From Winogradskyella immobilis (GTDB taxonomy: Bacteria; Bacteroidota; Bacteroidia; Flavobacteriales; Flavobacteriaceae): a stretch of DNA of 64,000 nt. Shown here one piece after another: positions 62,627 through 64,000 of the stretch. Location of the stretch: the NCBI RefSeq assembly GCF_021887715.1, contig NZ_JAIQXX010000001.1, forward strand, positions 248,001-312,000, in the 5' to 3' direction. The translations under genes and the position numbers were made by a program. Position 1 is the first letter of the stretch. Each line of letters begins with the position of its first letter. The notes under the pieces were generated by a model that had not been told where the DNA came from, made no database searches, and worked only from the letters and a program-made list of their open reading frames with translations.

Positions 62627-62634
62627 CAAATATA
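62627..62634 (-). promoter_or_regulatory. -7 element TATATTTG of ubiE-porT
   Basis: Exact TAnnTTTG on the minus strand, 12 bp before the ATG at 62614. It decides the ubiE start, since the alternative TTG (62629) would overlap it. Confidence 0.55.
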
Positions 62635-62712
62635 ACCTATTATTAGATTTTTACAGATGTTGTTTAAATATTATATTGGTTTAAAAATCAATGTTTCACT
62701 CAAAAATAAATG

Positions 62713-62720
62713 TATATTTG
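62713..62720 (+). promoter_or_regulatory. -7 element TATATTTG before trkA
   Basis: Exact TAnnTTTG, 23 bp before the ATG at 62744. A TTTC at 62692-62695 has suitable spacing as a weak -33. Confidence 0.5.
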
Positions 62721-62743
62721 TATGTTTTTGGAAATAAGAAATA

Positions 62744-64000
62744 ATGAAAATTATTATTGCAGGCGCTGGTGAAGTAGGGTTTCATTTGGCTAAATTATTA
62801 TCATTCGAGTCGCAAGAAATCACTTTAATTGATAATAAAAAAGATGGACTTACTTATGCGGGAGAACATCTAGACATTAAAACAATAAAAGGCGATGCAA
62901 CTTCTATAACTACATTAAGAGAAGCTCGTATAGAAATAGCAGATTTATTTATTGCTGTAACCTCATCCGAAACTACAAATATTACAGCTTGTGCTTTAGC
63001 CAAACAATTATTAGCTAAAAAAACAATCGCAAGAATTTCTAATACAGAATTTATAGATAATAAAGAAACGGTAAGCTTCTCTAAGTTTGGTATAGATGAG
63101 TTAATTTCACCAGAGTCACTTGCTGCTTCAGAAATAGAGTTGTTATTAAATCAGTATGGGTTTAATGATACTTATGAATTTGAAGAAGGAGCACTTACAA
63201 TGCTAGGTTTGCGTATATCGCGTACTGCGGCTTTTGTTGGAAAAACAGTAAAGGAAGCTGCAGAATTGTACTCTGAACTTCATTTTATTCCTATAGCAAT
63301 TCAACGTTTTGGCACACAGTATACGATAATTCCTAGAGGTGACACTATTTTTAAAGAAGGTGATAAGGTTGTTTTTGTAACTTCTAAAGGAGGTGATCAA
63401 GAGTTGTTTGATTTATCAGGGAAAGTTAAAGTTGAAATAAAAGATGTTATGATTCTTGGCGGTAGTCAAATAGGTTATAAAACTGCAAAAGACCTTGGCC
63501 AGAGTAAAAATGTTAAAATTATAGAAAGTAGAAAAGATATTGCTGAAGAATTGGCTGATGATTTGCCTAATGCTTTGGTTATATGTGGTGACGGAAGAAA
63601 TGTAGATATTTTAGAAGAAGAAAATATTTCTGATATGGATGCCTTTATATCTGTAACAGGAAACTCAGAGACAAATATTATGTCTTGTCTTTTAGCAAAA
63701 TCTAAAGGAGTAAAAAAAACCATTGCTTTAGTTGAAAATATGGATTATTATCAACTGTCACAGTCTATAGGTATAGATACTTTAATAAATAAAAAACTCC
63801 TTGCGGCCAACAATATTTTTAGATATATACGTAAAGGCGAAGTGGTTGCTATGACCAAGTTGACAAATATGAATGCAGAATTATTAGAGTTTGTTGTAAA
63901 ACCAAACTCTAAGATTACTAACAAAATAATTAAAGAACTTAATTTTCCGCGTTCGGCCATTTTTGGAGGCGTTATAAGAAGCGGAATAGGATTAATCCCG
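62744..64000 (+). CDS. trkA: Trk potassium uptake regulatory protein TrkA, 3' end outside window
   Basis: The reading frame is open to the window edge: 419 codons with no stop. Two RCK units are seen: the first Rossmann fold starts with MKIIIAGAGEVGFHLAK (NAD-binding) and its TrkA_C domain is at about 140-225; the second fold starts with DVMILGGSQIGYKTAKDLG at about 232-250 and its C domain begins near 380. TrkA gates the TrkH potassium channel in response to nucleotides. A full protein has about 450 residues, so about 30 are missing. It is divergent from ubiE. Confidence 0.93.
   Translation, partial: MKIIIAGAGEVGFHLAKLLSFESQEITLIDNKKDGLTYAGEHLDIKTIKGDATSITTLREARIEIADLFIAVTSSETTNITACALAKQLLAKKTIARISNTEFIDNKETVSFSKFGIDELISPESLAASEIELLLNQYGFNDTYEFEEGALTMLGLRISRTAAFVGKTVKEAAELYSELHFIPIAIQRFGTQYTIIPRGDTIFKEGDKVVFVTSKGGDQELFDLSGKVKVEIKDVMILGGSQIGYKTAKDLGQSKNVKIIESRKDIAEELADDLPNALVICGDGRNVDILEEENISDMDAFISVTGNSETNIMSCLLAKSKGVKKTIALVENMDYYQLSQSIGIDTLINKKLLAANNIFRYIRKGEVVAMTKLTNMNAELLEFVVKPNSKITNKIIKELNFPRSAIFGGVIRSGIGLIP

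Noticed and set aside
62614-62629. Longer UbiE N-terminus from TTG at 62629
   Set aside because: The TTG lies within an exact TAnnTTTG element, so it would precede the transcript start.

Overview
The window is a low-GC, densely coded chromosomal segment of a marine-type member of the Bacteroidota, almost certainly family Flavobacteriaceae. The supporting evidence is a type IX secretion sorting domain, PorT and a lipidated TamL-like Omp85 protein, a short primary sigma factor without region 1.1, promoters of the TAnnTTTG type, LptC/LpxB (Gram-negative outer membrane), a mevalonate-pathway HMG-CoA reductase next to a GYDIA-type GHMP kinase, and the Bacteroidota order of the division/cell-wall cluster. 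The genus cannot be fixed from what is visible.

Layout. 1-6.6 kb (+): envelope genes (5'-truncated outer-membrane barrel, TPR protein, LptC, small membrane protein, CorC/CNNM-type protein, SurA/PpiD-like foldase). 6.7-8.9 kb (-): GHMP kinase and HMG-CoA reductase. 9.1-15.2 kb (+): a peptide-use block (DPP-IV type peptidase, two POT transporters, a thioredoxin-like protein). 15.2-20.0 kb (-): surE, a small membrane protein, lpxB, an NlpC/P60 lipoprotein, comEC. 20.3-23.9 kb (+): Prc protease, OppC-like permease, small membrane protein. 23.9-25.3 kb (-): engB and an alpha/beta hydrolase. 25.6-41.2 kb (+): a full dcw cluster, mraZ-rsmH-ftsL-ftsI-murE-mraY-murD-ftsW-murG-murC-ftsQ-ftsA-ftsZ, with an apparent MraZ operator in front and a strong terminator behind. 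41.4-42.3 kb (+): yqeY, then a 5' half copy of a tRNA-Arg gene, a small GIY-YIG endonuclease gene and the intact tRNA-Arg. 42.5-43.9 kb (+): MtfA-like metallopeptidase and an internally deleted wecB remnant. 43.9-46.7 kb (-): rpe, the primary sigma factor, an HTH regulator. 46.9 kb (+): a small exported protein divergent from that regulator. 47.5-50.3 kb (-): pnp, rpsO. 50.5-55.6 kb (+): membrane AraC regulator, lipoprotein, large T9SS-secreted alpha/beta hydrolase-like protein. 55.7-60.3 kb (-): accD, fbaA, tamL-like. 60.4 kb (+): SpoU methyltransferase. 61.2-62.6 kb (-): porT, ubiE. 62.7 kb to the end (+): trkA, cut by the window edge.

Most of the window is core chromosome. The part that looks mobile or newly arranged is 41.8-42.3 kb. 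There a GIY-YIG gene sits between a 33-nt copy of the 5' half of tRNA-Arg(TCG) and the complete tRNA. The gene takes its last two sense codons and its stop codon from the tRNA itself, and the upstream half copy is split by a 19-nt perfect palindrome. Other points worth attention are paired TGTGATTAT dyads in the divergent promoter region at 46.75-46.84 kb, three TGGKN repeats before mraZ, a terminator-shaped hairpin inside the signal-peptide codons of lptC, a terminator inside the end of comEC, an AccD without its zinc cysteines, and the wecB deletion relic. No CRISPR array, rRNA, prophage or transposase gene was seen.
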